A stretch of 64,000 bases of DNA from Luteolibacter luteus (GTDB taxonomy: Bacteria > Verrucomicrobiota > Verrucomicrobiia > Verrucomicrobiales > Akkermansiaceae), in assembly GCF_012913485.1 (NCBI RefSeq), contig NZ_CP051774.1, positions 744,001-808,000 of the forward strand, read 5' to 3'. The notes beneath the pieces were generated by a model. It did no database searches, was not told the DNA's origin, and was given only the letters and a program-made list of their open reading frames with translations. The position numbers and the translations under genes were made by a program. Below, piece by piece: positions 63,902 to 64,000 of the stretch. Each line of letters begins with the position of its first letter. The stretch's first letter is position 1.

Positions 63902-64000
63902 ATGAAAGTCACCGAGATCGCTTTCTCCTGCTACCCCGTTACCGACATGGCGCGCTCCATCGCCTTCTACGAAGGCGTGCTAGGCCTGACCAAAACCATG
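63902..64000 (+). CDS. VOC family protein, partial (3' end outside window)
   Basis: Open from ATG 63902 to the window edge (33 codons). MKVTEIAFSCYPVTDMARSI and AFYEGVLGL are the typical VOC N-terminus. The ATG is preceded by AAAGG at a good ribosome-site distance, and lies 13 nt after the preceding VOC gene. It is probably a paralogous neighbour. Confidence 0.85.
   Translation, partial: MKVTEIAFSCYPVTDMARSIAFYEGVLGLTKTM

Overview
The window looks like chromosomal DNA from a member of the Verrucomicrobiota, most likely a Luteolibacter- or Haloferula-like Verrucomicrobiaceae. This is inferred from three things: high GC with Ala/Gly/Arg-rich proteins, few clear Shine-Dalgarno sequences, and a gene set typical of that group. 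The typical genes are a lamin-tail-domain secreted protein, DUF1080, DUF3472, DUF6600, a sulfatase, a histone-H1-like Lys/Ala tail, and many signal-peptide proteins without known function. No rRNA, integrase, transposase or CRISPR array was seen. Two tRNAs are present (Thr-CGT, Val-GAC).

Layout. 1-2.6 kb: cut-off LTD exoprotein and xylA. 2.9-6.7 kb: a phosphate block, with pstB-phoU on minus and the DUF47-PiT pair on plus; pstSCA are absent. 6.9-8.7 kb: tRNA-Thr, ndk, an MnmM-like methyltransferase and a small membrane protein. 8.8-11.4 kb: AraC regulator, cupin and aldo/keto reductase, with a 21-bp-spaced direct repeat upstream. 11.5-15.9 kb: large lipoprotein, DUF1080 protein and polyprenyl diphosphate synthase. 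16.4-21.6 kb: an AT-richer four-gene island. 21.6-26.9 kb: secreted and small proteins around a 1.5-kb repeat-rich intergenic region. 27.5-36.4 kb: a surface/secretion locus. 36.8-49.5 kb: housekeeping genes (AI-2E family transporter, cyclophilin, leuB, fabH, POT, TatD, LysM, thioredoxin-like), a BlaI-type regulator with a histone-like tail, tRNA-Val and a SirB1-like protein. 49.6-64 kb: a DUF6600 lipoprotein, regulator, sugar kinase plus epimerase, sulfatase, DUF3472, ABC exporter, DUF2721, xseA, sucC and two VOC proteins.

Two loci stand out. The first (16,468-21,593) has its own promoter-like sequence. It encodes, in tight order, an SMC/Rad50-like ABC ATPase with a zinc site, a YwgA/Panacea-like winged-helix protein, a PD-(D/E)XK-type nuclease candidate and a DNA methyltransferase. 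This looks like a horizontally acquired restriction-modification or anti-phage system powered by an SMC-like ATPase. The second (27,463-36,435) joins a TpsB outer-membrane transporter, a secreted subtilisin, a TPR-CHAT caspase-like protease with a signal peptide and C-terminal anchor, a short TpsA-like exoprotein, and a sigma-70-like factor with a single-TM partner. I infer an envelope proteolysis/secretion system under its own sigma factor.

Third is a single-ORF fusion of a BlaI/MecI winged helix to a roughly 130-residue AKK-repeat tail (47,561-48,337), preceded by a near-perfect BlaI-like operator. Dispersed intergenic repeats are also visible: a 36-bp element at 23,593 and 42,754, a 25-bp element at 23,694 and 25,369, a ~200-bp triplicated unit, and a heptamer microsatellite.
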